Source: HK1 sp965202735
Lineage (GTDB): Bacteria > Pseudomonadota > Gammaproteobacteria > HK1
Length of the DNA stretch: 64,000 nucleotides
Direction: 5' to 3'
Assembly: GCA_965202735.1 (NCBI GenBank)
Contig: OZ241844.1
Location: 62,001 to 126,000, forward strand
Position numbers and translations under genes: made by a program. The notes beneath the pieces were generated by a model, which searched no databases, was not told where the DNA came from, and saw only the letters and a program-made list of their open reading frames with translations. Positions within the stretch are counted from its first letter, which is position 1, and every line of letters begins with the position of its first letter. Positions 37,450 to 45,607 of this stretch are shown piece after piece.

Positions 37450-39564
37450 TCAGGTTGCGTGCAGCCGCTCTTCCTCCGCCGGCACCACGATGACCGGCTC
37501 GACCTGCTCGAGCTCCTCGAGGGGGATGTGGCAGGCGATGGCGTGGGTGTCGGACGCCATCCGCGTCGGCGGGCGCTCGTCGTCGCAGATCGTCCCGACC
37601 TTGCGCGGACAGCGGGTGCTGAACGGACACCCCTTCGGCGGGTTCAGCGCGCTCGGCAGGTTGCCTTCGAGCACGATCTCGCGCTTGGTGACCTCGGGGT
37701 CGGCGATCGGCACCGCCGAGAGCAGCGCCTCGGTGTACGGATGGTACGGCGGGGTGAAGATGGCCTCGGTCGTGCCCCGCTCCATGATCTGGCCGAGGTA
37801 CATCACCACGATGCGGTCGGAGAGGTAGCGCACCACGCTCAGGTCGTGGCTGATGAAGAGCAGCGTCGTCTTGTGCTCGCGCTGGATCTCCATCAGCAGC
37901 TCGGTGACCGCCGCCGCCACCGAGACGTCCAGCGCCGAGACGGGCTCGTCGGCGATCACCATCGAGGGGTTGCCGGCGAAGGCGCGGGCGATGCCGATGC
38001 GCTGCTTCTGCCCGCCCGAGAGCTGGCGCGGACGGCGGATGTAGAAGTCGCGCGGCAGCTTGACGATGTCGAGGAGCTCCATCACCCGCTCGCGGATCTT
38101 CGCCTTGTCCGTCTCCACCCCGAACTTCCTGATGACCCGCCCGATCTGCGCCCCGATGGTGTGGCTCGGGTTGAGGGTGTCGAACGGGTTCTGGAACACC
38201 ATCTGGAGCGAGCCGATCTGCTGCGGCGAGCGGTCCCGGACCGCGATCTGCGAGATCTCGTTCCGGTCAAGGCGAATCTGCCCGTCGGTCGCGGTCTCGA
38301 GGCCCATGAGCACTTTCGCGAAGGTCGACTTCCCGCAGCCCGACTCGCCGACGATGGCGACCGTCTCCCCGCGCCTGGCGTCGAAGTTGAGCCGCTCGTT
38401 GGCCTTGACGTACATCACGCTCCTGCCCTCGATGAGCGCCTTGATCGAGCGGTCGTGCACCTCGTAGTACTTCTGCATGTTCTCGATGGCCAGAACCTCG
38501 TCGCCGATCTCCATCGGGTCCCTGGTGTCGCCGCGCGCGGCCTCCCGGCCGTGGTCGATCTCGCGCCACCGCACGCAGCGCACCCGGTGGTCGCCCATCG
38601 CGGCGCCCGCCACCGACTCCATGGGGACATCCTTCGCGTCGCAGCGCCCGTCCTGGAAGAAGTCGCAGCGCGGCCCGAGGTTGCAGCCGCGCGGGCGCTC
38701 GTGCGGGAGCGGGAGCTGGCCGGCGATGGGCCTGAGCGGCGCCGCGTTCTTGTCCGCCGTCGGCAGCGGGATGCAGCCGAACAGCCCGTGGGTGTAGGGA
38801 TGCTTCGGCCAGGTGAAGAGCGAGTTGATGGTGCCTTCCTCGACCACCTCGCCGGAGTACATGACGAAGACCCGGTCGCAGACCTCCAGGATCAGGCCGA
38901 GGTTGTGCGAGATGTAGATCTGCGAGGTGCCGTACTTGCGGCTGATGTCGGTGATGAGCTTCGTGATGCCGGCCTCCACGGTGACGTCGAGGGCGGTGGT
39001 CGGCTCGTCGAGGAGCAGCAGCGAGGGGTTCGACAGCAGCGCCATCGCGATGACCACGCGCTGCTGCTGTCCGCCCGAGATCTGGTGCGGGTACGCCGCC
39101 ATCACCCGGCCGGGGTCCGGGAGCCGGACGTCGGCGAGCACCTGCACCGCCCGGTCGTGGGCCTCGGTGTCGGAGATGTCCTCGTGGGTCATCGGCACCT
39201 CCTTGAGCTGGGTGCCGAGGGTGAGGCTCGGATTGAGCGCGGCGAACGGCTCCTGGTAGATCATCGAGATGTGGGAGCCGCGCAGGTTGCGCAGCTCTTC
39301 GGGCGGGAGCTCGGTCAGCTCCACCCCCTTGAACCGGATGCTGCCGCTCTTGATGGAGCCGTTGCCGCCCATGTACTGCATGATGGCCATCGCCACCGTG
39401 GACTTCCCGCAGCCGGACTCCCCCACCAGCCCGATGCTCTCGCCCTTCCGCACGGTGAGCGAGAAGTCGATCACGGCCGGGATCTCGCCGGCCCGCGTCC
39501 AGTACGACAGATTCAGATCCGTGATCTCGAGGACCGGTGCGTTCTCGTCGAAGCTCACCGCCAT
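37450..39564 (-). CDS. Dipeptide/oligopeptide-type ABC transporter, fused double ATPase (DppD-DppF)
   Basis: A 704-residue fusion of two ABC ATPases. Domain 1 (about 1-320) has Walker A GLVGESGCGKST, signature ISGGQQQR and Walker B LLLLDEPTTALD, and ends in the oligopeptide C-terminal extension with a Cys-rich CNLGPRCDFFQDGRC. Domain 2 (about 350-704) repeats these with AIVGESGCGKST, LSGGQKQR, MVIADEPVSALD and CPFSTRCPRKVGTIC. The Cys patterns are those that bind an iron-sulfur cluster in DppD/OppD-type proteins. It powers the permease encoded by the next two genes in the operon (permease genes are upstream on this strand). The substrate is unknown because no binding protein is adjacent. Confidence 0.92.
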   Translation of the reverse strand: MAVSFDENAPVLEITDLNLSYWTRAGEIPAVIDFSLTVRKGESIGLVGESGCGKSTVAMAIMQYMGGNGSIKSGSIRFKGVELTELPPEELRNLRGSHISMIYQEPFAALNPSLTLGTQLKEVPMTHEDISDTEAHDRAVQVLADVRLPDPGRVMAAYPHQISGGQQQRVVIAMALLSNPSLLLLDEPTTALDVTVEAGITKLITDISRKYGTSQIYISHNLGLILEVCDRVFVMYSGEVVEEGTINSLFTWPKHPYTHGLFGCIPLPTADKNAAPLRPIAGQLPLPHERPRGCNLGPRCDFFQDGRCDAKDVPMESVAGAAMGDHRVRCVRWREIDHGREAARGDTRDPMEIGDEVLAIENMQKYYEVHDRSIKALIEGRSVMYVKANERLNFDARRGETVAIVGESGCGKSTFAKVLMGLETATDGQIRLDRNEISQIAVRDRSPQQIGSLQMVFQNPFDTLNPSHTIGAQIGRVIRKFGVETDKAKIRERVMELLDIVKLPRDFYIRRPRQLSGGQKQRIGIARAFAGNPSMVIADEPVSALDVSVAAAVTELLMEIQREHKTTLLFISHDLSVVRYLSDRIVVMYLGQIMERGTTEAIFTPPYHPYTEALLSAVPIADPEVTKREIVLEGNLPSALNPPKGCPFSTRCPRKVGTICDDERPPTRMASDTHAIACHIPLEELEQVEPVIVVPAEEERLHAT

Positions 39565-39660
39565 GGGTCCTTCCTCCTCGTGCCGCCCCGCGGGGGCCGG
39601 GGGCGGTCGTTGTCCGGAGCAGGCGGTCCGGCGCGCGCGGCCGCCGGAGACCGGCCGCCG

Positions 39661-40563
39661 TCAGTCGCGCAGCGAGATCTCGCGCAGCCCGTCGGCCATC
39701 AGGTTGAAGCCGAGGATCAGCGAGGAGATCGCGATGCAGGGGAACACCGTCATGTGCGGAAAGGCGAGCGCCATCTGCCGCGTCTCGTTGATCATCCCGC
39801 CCCAGTCCGGGTCCGGGGGCGGCAGCCCGAGCCCCAGGAAGCCGAGCACGCCGATGGTGATGATGACGTAGCCGAGCCGCAGGCAGCCGTCGACGATGAG
39901 CGGGCCGCGGGCGTTCGGCAGGATCTCGACCAGCATGATGCGCCAGGCGTTCTCTCCGCGCGTCTCCGCCGCCGCGACGTACTCGCGGTTGCGCAGGTCG
40001 AGCACCAGCCCGCGCACGATGCGCATCACCAGCGGTCCGGTGGCGAAGGTCACCGCGAACACGATGTTGAGCGGCGAGGCGCCGAAGGTGGCGATGATGA
40101 GGATGTAGAGCACCAGCACCGGGAACGCGAGGATGATGTTCGAGACGCCCGAGAGCACGTCGTCGATCCAGCCCCGGTAGTAGCCGGCCGCCAGCCCCAG
40201 CACGATCCCCACCACATAGGCGCAGACCGCCGCGATCGGCGCCCAGGTCAGGACCGTGCGCGCGCCCCACACGATGCGCGAGAGGATGTCGCGCCCGATG
40301 TTGTCCGCGCCCAGGATGAAGGTGTCCGACCAGCAGGCGCCGGCGATGGGGATGGGCGTGCCGGGCTTCGCGAACGCCTGCAGCGTCGCGTTCGGATCGC
40401 ACGGGGCGAAGAGCGGGGCGCCGAGGGCCAGGATCGCCCAGAAGAGCACGAGCGCGGTGCCGGCCATGCCCACGAAGCTCTCGCGAAGCAGGGCGAACGA
40501 CCGGATGGCGTTCATCGCCGCGGCGCCGTAGCCGGGAGCGGGGACTGTCGCGGTCGTCGCCAT
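39661..40563 (-). CDS. ABC transporter permease, DppC type
   Basis: A 300-residue inner-membrane permease with a cytoplasmic N-terminus, six predicted helices, the DppC-like FILGADNIGRDILSRIVWGAR and an EAA loop around YVAAAETRGENAWRIM. It pairs with the DppB-type gene upstream (10-base gap). The C-terminus GLREISLRD is normal for the family. Confidence 0.9.
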   Translation of the reverse strand: MATTATVPAPGYGAAAMNAIRSFALLRESFVGMAGTALVLFWAILALGAPLFAPCDPNATLQAFAKPGTPIPIAGACWSDTFILGADNIGRDILSRIVWGARTVLTWAPIAAVCAYVVGIVLGLAAGYYRGWIDDVLSGVSNIILAFPVLVLYILIIATFGASPLNIVFAVTFATGPLVMRIVRGLVLDLRNREYVAAAETRGENAWRIMLVEILPNARGPLIVDGCLRLGYVIITIGVLGFLGLGLPPPDPDWGGMINETRQMALAFPHMTVFPCIAISSLILGFNLMADGLREISLRD

Positions 40564-40573
40564 GGCGCGCTCC

Positions 40574-41506
40574 TCAGGTGAACCGGATCCGCGGGTTCAG
40601 GTAGGTGTAGCCGATGTCGGAGAGCGTCTGGGTCGCGACCACCACGAACACCGCCACCATCGACGCCGCCTCGATGAGGAGGATGTCCTGGTTGAGCGAC
40701 GCCTCCAGCAGCAGCGCCCCGAACCCCTTGTAGGCGAAGAAGAACTCCACCACGATGACCCCGGAGAGCAGCCACGGGATCTGGAGCATGATGACCGTGA
40801 ACGGCGCGATCAGGGCGTTGCGCAGCGCGTGCTTCAGGATGACCGATCGGTACGGCAGCCCCTTGAGCACCGCGGTGCGGATGTAGTGCGTGGTCATGAC
40901 CTCGGCCATCGAGGCCCGGGTCATGCGCGCCACGTAGCCGAAGTCGTAGATGACGAGCACCGCCACCGGGAGCACGAGCTGCTTCCAGTCGAACCCGCCG
41001 ATCATGCTGCTGGTGCCCGGCAGCCAGCCGAGCCCGAAGACGAAGATCGCGGCGAGCAGCGGCGCGCTCGCGAACTCCGGGATGGAGGTGGTGAGGATGC
41101 TGGTGACCGAGATGGCGCGGTCGAGCCAGGAGCCCTCCTTCATGCCCGACAGGATGCCGAGCACCAGGGCGAGCGGAATGATGAACGCCATGGCCCAGAA
41201 GCCGAGGACCGCGGTGTTCCACAGCCGGTCCCACATGAAGTCGTTGATGGGCTTCCTGAAGCGCACCGACTCGCCGAGGTCTCCGGTCACGAATCCCCAC
41301 AGCCAGCGGCCGTAGCGCTCGTGGATGGGGTCGTAGTAGCCGTTCTGCCGGAGCCAGAGCTCGCGCTGCTCTTCGGTCGAGTACTGGCCGAGGACCTTGA
41401 CGGCGACGCTCTCGACGTTGATCTCCAGCAGCAGGAACAGCATCACGGAGACGATCAGCATGATGAGGAGCATCTGGCCGATGCGCTTGAGGATGAAGAT
41501 GAGCAT
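40574..41506 (-). CDS. ABC transporter permease, DppB type
   Basis: A 310-residue permease beginning MLIFILKRIGQMLLIMLIVS, the standard first helix of DppB-like proteins, with a large periplasmic loop (DPIHERYGRWLWGFVTGDLG) and an EAA-type loop with YIRTAVLKGLPYRSVILKH. GGAAGGGG precedes the ATG. First gene of the operon on this strand. The usual binding-protein gene is missing upstream; instead a divergent EamA-type gene follows after 243 bases of intergenic DNA with no other feature seen. Confidence 0.9.
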   Translation of the reverse strand: MLIFILKRIGQMLLIMLIVSVMLFLLLEINVESVAVKVLGQYSTEEQRELWLRQNGYYDPIHERYGRWLWGFVTGDLGESVRFRKPINDFMWDRLWNTAVLGFWAMAFIIPLALVLGILSGMKEGSWLDRAISVTSILTTSIPEFASAPLLAAIFVFGLGWLPGTSSMIGGFDWKQLVLPVAVLVIYDFGYVARMTRASMAEVMTTHYIRTAVLKGLPYRSVILKHALRNALIAPFTVIMLQIPWLLSGVIVVEFFFAYKGFGALLLEASLNQDILLIEAASMVAVFVVVATQTLSDIGYTYLNPRIRFT

Positions 41507-41749
41507 GAGGCCCCTTCCGGTTGGTCCGGGCGGCGGCGATGGCGGGCGGTGAGTCCGGTGCGGTCCGGGTCCGTCTCGTCGGCTCTTCAGCGCCGGGAAC
41601 CCGCATCGCGGCGACGCGCCGGATCCTCGAAAGTCATTGTGGACGCTCGCGTGCGCCGCGTCCACTTCCCCTTCGCCGGGCGCCGGCGGCACTGCCCCTG
41701 CGGACCCGTGACGTGGAAGAATCGGGCATCGCTCCACGGAGACTTCGAG

Positions 41750-42229
41750 ATGTGGTCCGGTATCCTCCTGCTGCTCGCGATCACGGCGCTCTACGCCGGA
41801 TACAACCTGCTGGTGAAGGTGTCGACCCTGCATGTCCCGGAAGCGGCCACGTCGACGGTGCTGGCGACGATCTGCCTCCAGGTCGCGGCCCTCGCGGCGT
41901 CCTGCACGTTCGCGCTGGCGCTGCTCGCGCGGGGCGGGCACGTGCTGAAGCTCTCACCGGCGGCCTGCGGCTGGGCGGTGGGCGCGGGCCTGTGCATCGG
42001 AGTCGCCGAGATTGGGTACTTCTACCTGTTCCGCGGCGTCGGGGGGACGGGGCCGGTCGCGGCGAACGTCGCGGTGCCCGTGATCGTGACCGGGACCGTG
42101 GCGCTCACGATGCTGCTCTCGTACTTCGCGCTGAAGGAGTCGCTCGGCGCCATGCAGGTGGCGGGCACGGTGGTCGTGATGATCGGCATCGCGATGATCT
42201 TCGCGGACGGCATCGCCTCCCGGACGTGA
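41750..42229 (+). CDS. Small EamA/DMT-superfamily membrane protein
   Basis: A 159-residue protein with four to five hydrophobic helices starting at ILLLLAITALYAGYNLLVKV and ending with the EamA-type KESLGAMQVAGTVVVMIGIAMIF. This is a half-size member of the drug/metabolite transporter superfamily, which would act as a dimer. Substrate unknown. Ends 9 bases before the DUF3565-DUF1971 gene, probably co-transcribed. Confidence 0.75.
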   Translation: MWSGILLLLAITALYAGYNLLVKVSTLHVPEAATSTVLATICLQVAALAASCTFALALLARGGHVLKLSPAACGWAVGAGLCIGVAEIGYFYLFRGVGGTGPVAANVAVPVIVTGTVALTMLLSYFALKESLGAMQVAGTVVVMIGIAMIFADGIASRT

Positions 42230-42238
42230 CGGGCCGCC

Positions 42239-42730
42239 ATGAAGCGCGCGATTGCCGGCTTCCGTCTCGACGAGGCGGGTGACTGGGTCGCCGACCTCGA
42301 CTGCGGCCACGGCCAGCACGTCCGTCACCGGCCGCCGTTCGTGTGCCGGCCCTGGGTGGTGACCGACGCCGGGCGCGAGGCGATGCTCGGCAGGACGCTC
42401 GAGTGCGTGCGCTGCGACCGGATGGAGTGGCCCGAAGGGCTCGTCGCGTACCGCCGCACACCCGAGTTCGACGAGAAGACCATTCCGGCCGGACTGAGGT
42501 CCGAGCACGCCACGAAGCGCGGCGTCTGGGCTCGAATCCGGGTGGTGTCCGGGGCGCTCCACTACCGGGCGGGCGCTCCGATCCACCGCTCGATCCGGGT
42601 CGTCCCGTCGTCGGGCGCCGTCATCGTCCCGGAGGTTCCGCACCGCGTCGAGCCCGACGGGCCGGTGCGGTTCTTCGTCGAGTTCTCGCGGATGGAGCGG
42701 CCCGGCGGAATTCGCCGCGCGCGGGGCTGA
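42239..42730 (+). CDS. DUF3565-DUF1971 fusion protein
   Basis: A 163-residue protein with two recognisable small domains. Residues 1-62 match DUF3565 (AIAGFRLDEAGDWVADLDCGHGQHVRHRPP, seen here in shorter pieces: DCGHGQHVRHRPPF and ECVRCDRMEWP, with Cys/His pairs that could bind zinc). Residues 75-155 match DUF1971, a YeaR/TehB-like cupin fold (KRGVWARIRVVSGALHY and IVPEVPHRVEPDGPVRFFVEF). DUF1971 proteins are linked to tellurite or nitrate/nitric oxide stress. The functions are normally in separate genes; the fusion implies they cooperate. Small reading-frame gap to the EamA gene suggests an operon. Confidence 0.78.
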   Translation: MKRAIAGFRLDEAGDWVADLDCGHGQHVRHRPPFVCRPWVVTDAGREAMLGRTLECVRCDRMEWPEGLVAYRRTPEFDEKTIPAGLRSEHATKRGVWARIRVVSGALHYRAGAPIHRSIRVVPSSGAVIVPEVPHRVEPDGPVRFFVEFSRMERPGGIRRARG

Positions 42731-42774
42731 TCCTGGCGGTTGCGCGGCAATAGCGCGCCCGACAGCGCGTCGCG

Positions 42775-43335
42775 CTACCGCATCCCGGGTCCGGGGCGCC
42801 TTCGCGCCAGCGGCCGGTCGAGGATCTCCTTCACCACGAACGCCTCGCGCAGCGCATCCGGGGTGCGCACACGTGCGCGGATGCGCTCCGGGAGCGGCAC
42901 TCCGGCCGCCGCGAGGGAGGAGGGCGGGGCGGACGGCGAGGAGCGCCGGTGCCGGGGCGGGTCTGCGGCAGGCGGCGCGCGCCCCGGTCCGTACGCTCGC
43001 GGGACCGCCGCGGACTGCGCCGACAGCCTCGGCGATGCGGGCCTCCGTGTCGTTTCCGGCATCCGGTCGGTGGGCCGGCTTCGGGCGGCTGCGGTCTCCG
43101 GCTCCCGGCCGGTCGGCCAGGTCCGGGCGGCTCCCGGCTCCGGCTCCCGATCGCTGGCCCCGGTCCGGGCGGCTTCGGTCGGGGATTCCCGGATGAAGTC
43201 CTCGGCCGGCTCGTCATCGTCCTCATCCCCGGTGCCGTACCCGAGACGTGCGCGCAGGTCGTCGGCGGGTCCACGTTCGCGGGCCTCCTCGAGGGACCGC
43301 GCGATTCGCTGAAGCAGGTCGGCGAGCGACGCCAT
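42775..43335 (-). CDS. Unknown protein with repetitive disordered linker
   Basis: A 186-residue protein, no family recognised. Residues 1-35 form a charged helix (LADLLQRIARSLEEARERG), residues 36-145 are a Pro/Arg/Ala-rich disordered region, and residues 150-180 form a second helical, basic patch (LPERIRARVRTPDALREAF). Within the linker three degenerate units of ~14-16 residues (ASDREPEPGAARTWPTGREPET and so on, in pieces) reflect ~45-bp tandem DNA repeats at about 43060-43190. GGGAGG precedes the ATG. Likely expressed; function unknown. Confidence 0.55.
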   Translation of the reverse strand: MASLADLLQRIARSLEEARERGPADDLRARLGYGTGDEDDDEPAEDFIRESPTEAARTGASDREPEPGAARTWPTGREPETAAARSRPTDRMPETTRRPASPRLSAQSAAVPRAYGPGRAPPAADPPRHRRSSPSAPPSSLAAAGVPLPERIRARVRTPDALREAFVVKEILDRPLARRRPGPGMR

Positions 43336-43358
43336 GTGTCAACCCTCCCGGTTCGCGG

Positions 43359-43808
43359 GTAGTGTCTCATTTTGACTTTCTTCCTCAGCGCGACATCACT
43401 GCCCCGAAGTCAAGCTGAGGCACTCCCTGGCTCGGAGTCGGAATGTTCATGGTCGGGCGAATGGCCGGGTTGACCCTCGCGCCGCATGAAGTGGAGGCGG
43501 CGTGCGGCCCGAAGACCCCCGCATTCTCCCCTCTCCCCCCGGGAGAGGGGCCGGGGGTGAGGGTGCGGCGATGATTCGGTCCCCTCACCCCAACCCCTCT
43601 CCCGGGGGGAGAGGGGCTTCCTTCGGGACCAGGGGCATCCCGCCTTTGCGAACCGAGCGCGCGATGCCCTTGTCCCCAAGGTAGCCCGGAACCGGAAACC
43701 AGGGCTCCGGCAAACCGGACGTACACCCTTCCCGACGACGGGTGGCGCCTAGGTTCGACTTTCTTCCTCAACACGACACAACGGTCCCGGAGTCAAATTG
43801 AGACACTA
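43359..43808. mobile_element. Candidate 450-bp non-autonomous element bounded by family B repeats (copies 3 and 4)
   Basis: The outer ends are inverted repeats: TAGTGTCTCATTTTGACT from 43360 and its near-complement AGTCAAATTGAGACACTA ending at 43808. They match each other better than they match the inner ends of the same copies. An exact 11-bp direct repeat CCGGTTCGCGG flanks the unit (43348-43358 and 43809-43819), as a target duplication would. Copy 3 spans about 43359-43431 and copy 4 about 43750-43808. The interior has no intact gene. The flanking gap 43820-44011 shows no gene either. Confidence 0.6.
43526..43616. repeat. REP-like nested inverted repeat
   Basis: Two complementary arms (about 43526-43563 and 43580-43616) of CCCCTCTCC, CGGGAGAGGGG and GGGTGAGGG character, each arm also able to fold on itself. 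This CCCTCACCCCAACCCCTCTCCC type of unit is common between genes in many GC-rich proteobacteria. It lies inside the candidate 450-bp element. Confidence 0.8.
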
Positions 43809-44011
43809 CCGGTTCGCGGTCGGGACCATGCGAACGCTCATGGTCGCCACCGTGCCGGACCACCCCGCGGAACGAAAACCGGTGCTCGCCGCGCGGGCGG
43901 ACTTCGGGCCGCATCGGGGCCGCCCGCCGGTCGCAGTCCGCGAGAGGGGCGCCGCGAGGTGTGAACGCCCGGTGCCGCCGGCCGGCGGCCCGGAGTGCCG
44001 GCGACATCGGC

Positions 44012-45019
44012 TCAGCCGTCCGCCGCCGGCGCGGCGTCGTCCCCGTCGCCGGCGATGCTCTGGCGCATCCGGGTGTCGGAGATGACGTTCTGCATGTTGT
44101 AGTAGTCCATCACCCCGAGGTTGCCGGCCCGGAAGGCATCGGCCATCGCCTTCGGCACCTCGGCCTCGGCCAGCACCACCTTGGCCCGGTTCTCCTGCAC
44201 CAGCGCCACCATCTCCTGCTCCCGGGCCACGGCCAGGGCGCGCTGGCGCTCGGCCTGGGCCTGGGCGACCTGCTTCTCGGCCTCGGCCTGGTCGATCTTG
44301 AGCCGCGCTCCGATGTTGTCGCCCACGTCGACGTCGGCGATGTCGATGGAGAGGATCTCGAACGCGGTGCCGGAGTCGAGGCCGCGCTCCAGCACCACCT
44401 TGGAGATGCGGTCGGGGTTCTCGAGCACCGCCATGTGGCTGTCCGACGAGCCGATGGTGGTGACGATGCCCTCGCCGACCCGGGCCACGATGGTCTCCTC
44501 CGTCGCGCCGCCCACGAGGCGGTCGAGGTTGGTGCGCACCGTGACCCGCGCCTTCACCTTGAGCTGGATGCCGTCGCCGGCGATGCCGTCGATGGTGTTG
44601 CGCGCCATCTGCCCCGAGGGCACGTCGATGACCTTGGGGTTGACCGAGGTGCCGACCGCCTCCTGCACGTCGCGCCCCGCGAGGTCGATGGCGCAGGCGC
44701 GGTCGTAGTCGAGCTTGATGTTGGCCTTGCTCGCGGAGATGAGCGCCTGTACCACGCGCGCGACGTTGCCCCCCGCGAGGTAGTGGGCTTCGAGCTGGTC
44801 GGCGGTGATGTCGATGCCCGCCTTCCGGGCGGTGATCCTGACCGTCACGATGACCGACGGGTTCACCTTGCGGAAGCGCATGAAGATGATCTGGAGCAGG
44901 CTCACCGGAGCGTTGGAGAGGATCGACTGCCACCACAGCCAGAAGGCGCTCCAGATGAACCCGAAGACGAGGACCGCGATGATCGCGATGATGAACAGAA
45001 GGATGAGATCGAAGGACAT
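44012..45019 (-). CDS. floA: Flotillin-like protein FloA (YqfA/UPF0365 family)
   Basis: A 335-residue membrane-microdomain scaffold. One N-terminal hydrophobic hairpin (residues 6-35), then the conserved RFRKVNPSVIVTVRITARKAGI, RACAIDLAGRDVQEAV and DVPSGQMARNTIDGIAGDG, and a coiled-coil rich in Ala/Glu (EAEKQVAQAQAERQRALAVA). FloA oligomerises under the membrane and organises proteins there. It is the last gene of an operon with two NfeD-type genes upstream; the floA-nfeD pairing is typical (7-base gap). Confidence 0.93.
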   Translation of the reverse strand: MSFDLILLFIIAIIAVLVFGFIWSAFWLWWQSILSNAPVSLLQIIFMRFRKVNPSVIVTVRITARKAGIDITADQLEAHYLAGGNVARVVQALISASKANIKLDYDRACAIDLAGRDVQEAVGTSVNPKVIDVPSGQMARNTIDGIAGDGIQLKVKARVTVRTNLDRLVGGATEETIVARVGEGIVTTIGSSDSHMAVLENPDRISKVVLERGLDSGTAFEILSIDIADVDVGDNIGARLKIDQAEAEKQVAQAQAERQRALAVAREQEMVALVQENRAKVVLAEAEVPKAMADAFRAGNLGVMDYYNMQNVISDTRMRQSIAGDGDDAAPAADG

Positions 45020-45025
45020 GCCGCG

Positions 45026-45580
45026 TTACCTCCCCGGCTCGTTGGGTGATGTCGTGTGTTCGCCGTCCCCGGCCGGCGCGACGAACACGATGGGGCCGTC
45101 GATGCGCAGCACCGTCACCTTCGCGCCGCGCGCGAGGACGCCGCTCTGCGCCTGCACGTCGCACTCCCCGCCGTCGAAGCGCGCCCTTCCGGAGGGGCGC
45201 GCCGGGGTGACCATGACCCCGGTCGCGCCCGGATGCACGCCGACGGTCTCGGCGTGGTGATGATAGCCTGCTTCGGCCGTGATCTCGCCCTTCGGCACGA
45301 GTGTGCGCGACCGGCGGATGCGCGCGAGCCCCCAGCGCCCCAGCACCACCGCGAGGACCGGGACCACCACCGCCATCCCCCACCCGATCGCATCGTTCGC
45401 GGCGAACGCGTAGTGGATCGCGCCGACCGCCGATGCGATCGAGCCGACGAGCAGGATCCCGAACGAGACCACGAAGATCTCGAGGACCAGCAGGGCGACG
45501 GCGAGGACCAGGAGCCCGAGCGCGATCCACAGGGATTGCCAGTCGACGCCGGCCGATGCCGGGAGGGCGAGGCTATCCAC
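45026..45580 (-). CDS. NfeD-like short membrane protein
   Basis: A 184-residue protein with three hydrophobic stretches (about 18-38, 40-60, 65-82) and a C-terminal OB-fold (GATGVMVTPARPSGRARFDG, GAKVTVLRIDGPIVFVAP), the NfeD C-terminal domain. It starts with GTG at 45580 behind GGAGGAG. It partners FloA in the membrane, probably as a lid or regulator of the protease-like NfeD encoded upstream. Confidence 0.88.
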   Translation of the reverse strand: MDSLALPASAGVDWQSLWIALGLLVLAVALLVLEIFVVSFGILLVGSIASAVGAIHYAFAANDAIGWGMAVVVPVLAVVLGRWGLARIRRSRTLVPKGEITAEAGYHHHAETVGVHPGATGVMVTPARPSGRARFDGGECDVQAQSGVLARGAKVTVLRIDGPIVFVAPAGDGEHTTSPNEPGR

Positions 45581-45607
45581 CGGCCGGCTCCTCCGGGGAG
45601 CCCGGGC

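Noticed and set aside
37459..40581. 1040-codon open frame antisense to the Dpp-type ABC genes
   Set aside because: It crosses three recognisable ABC genes in the other direction and has no family signature.
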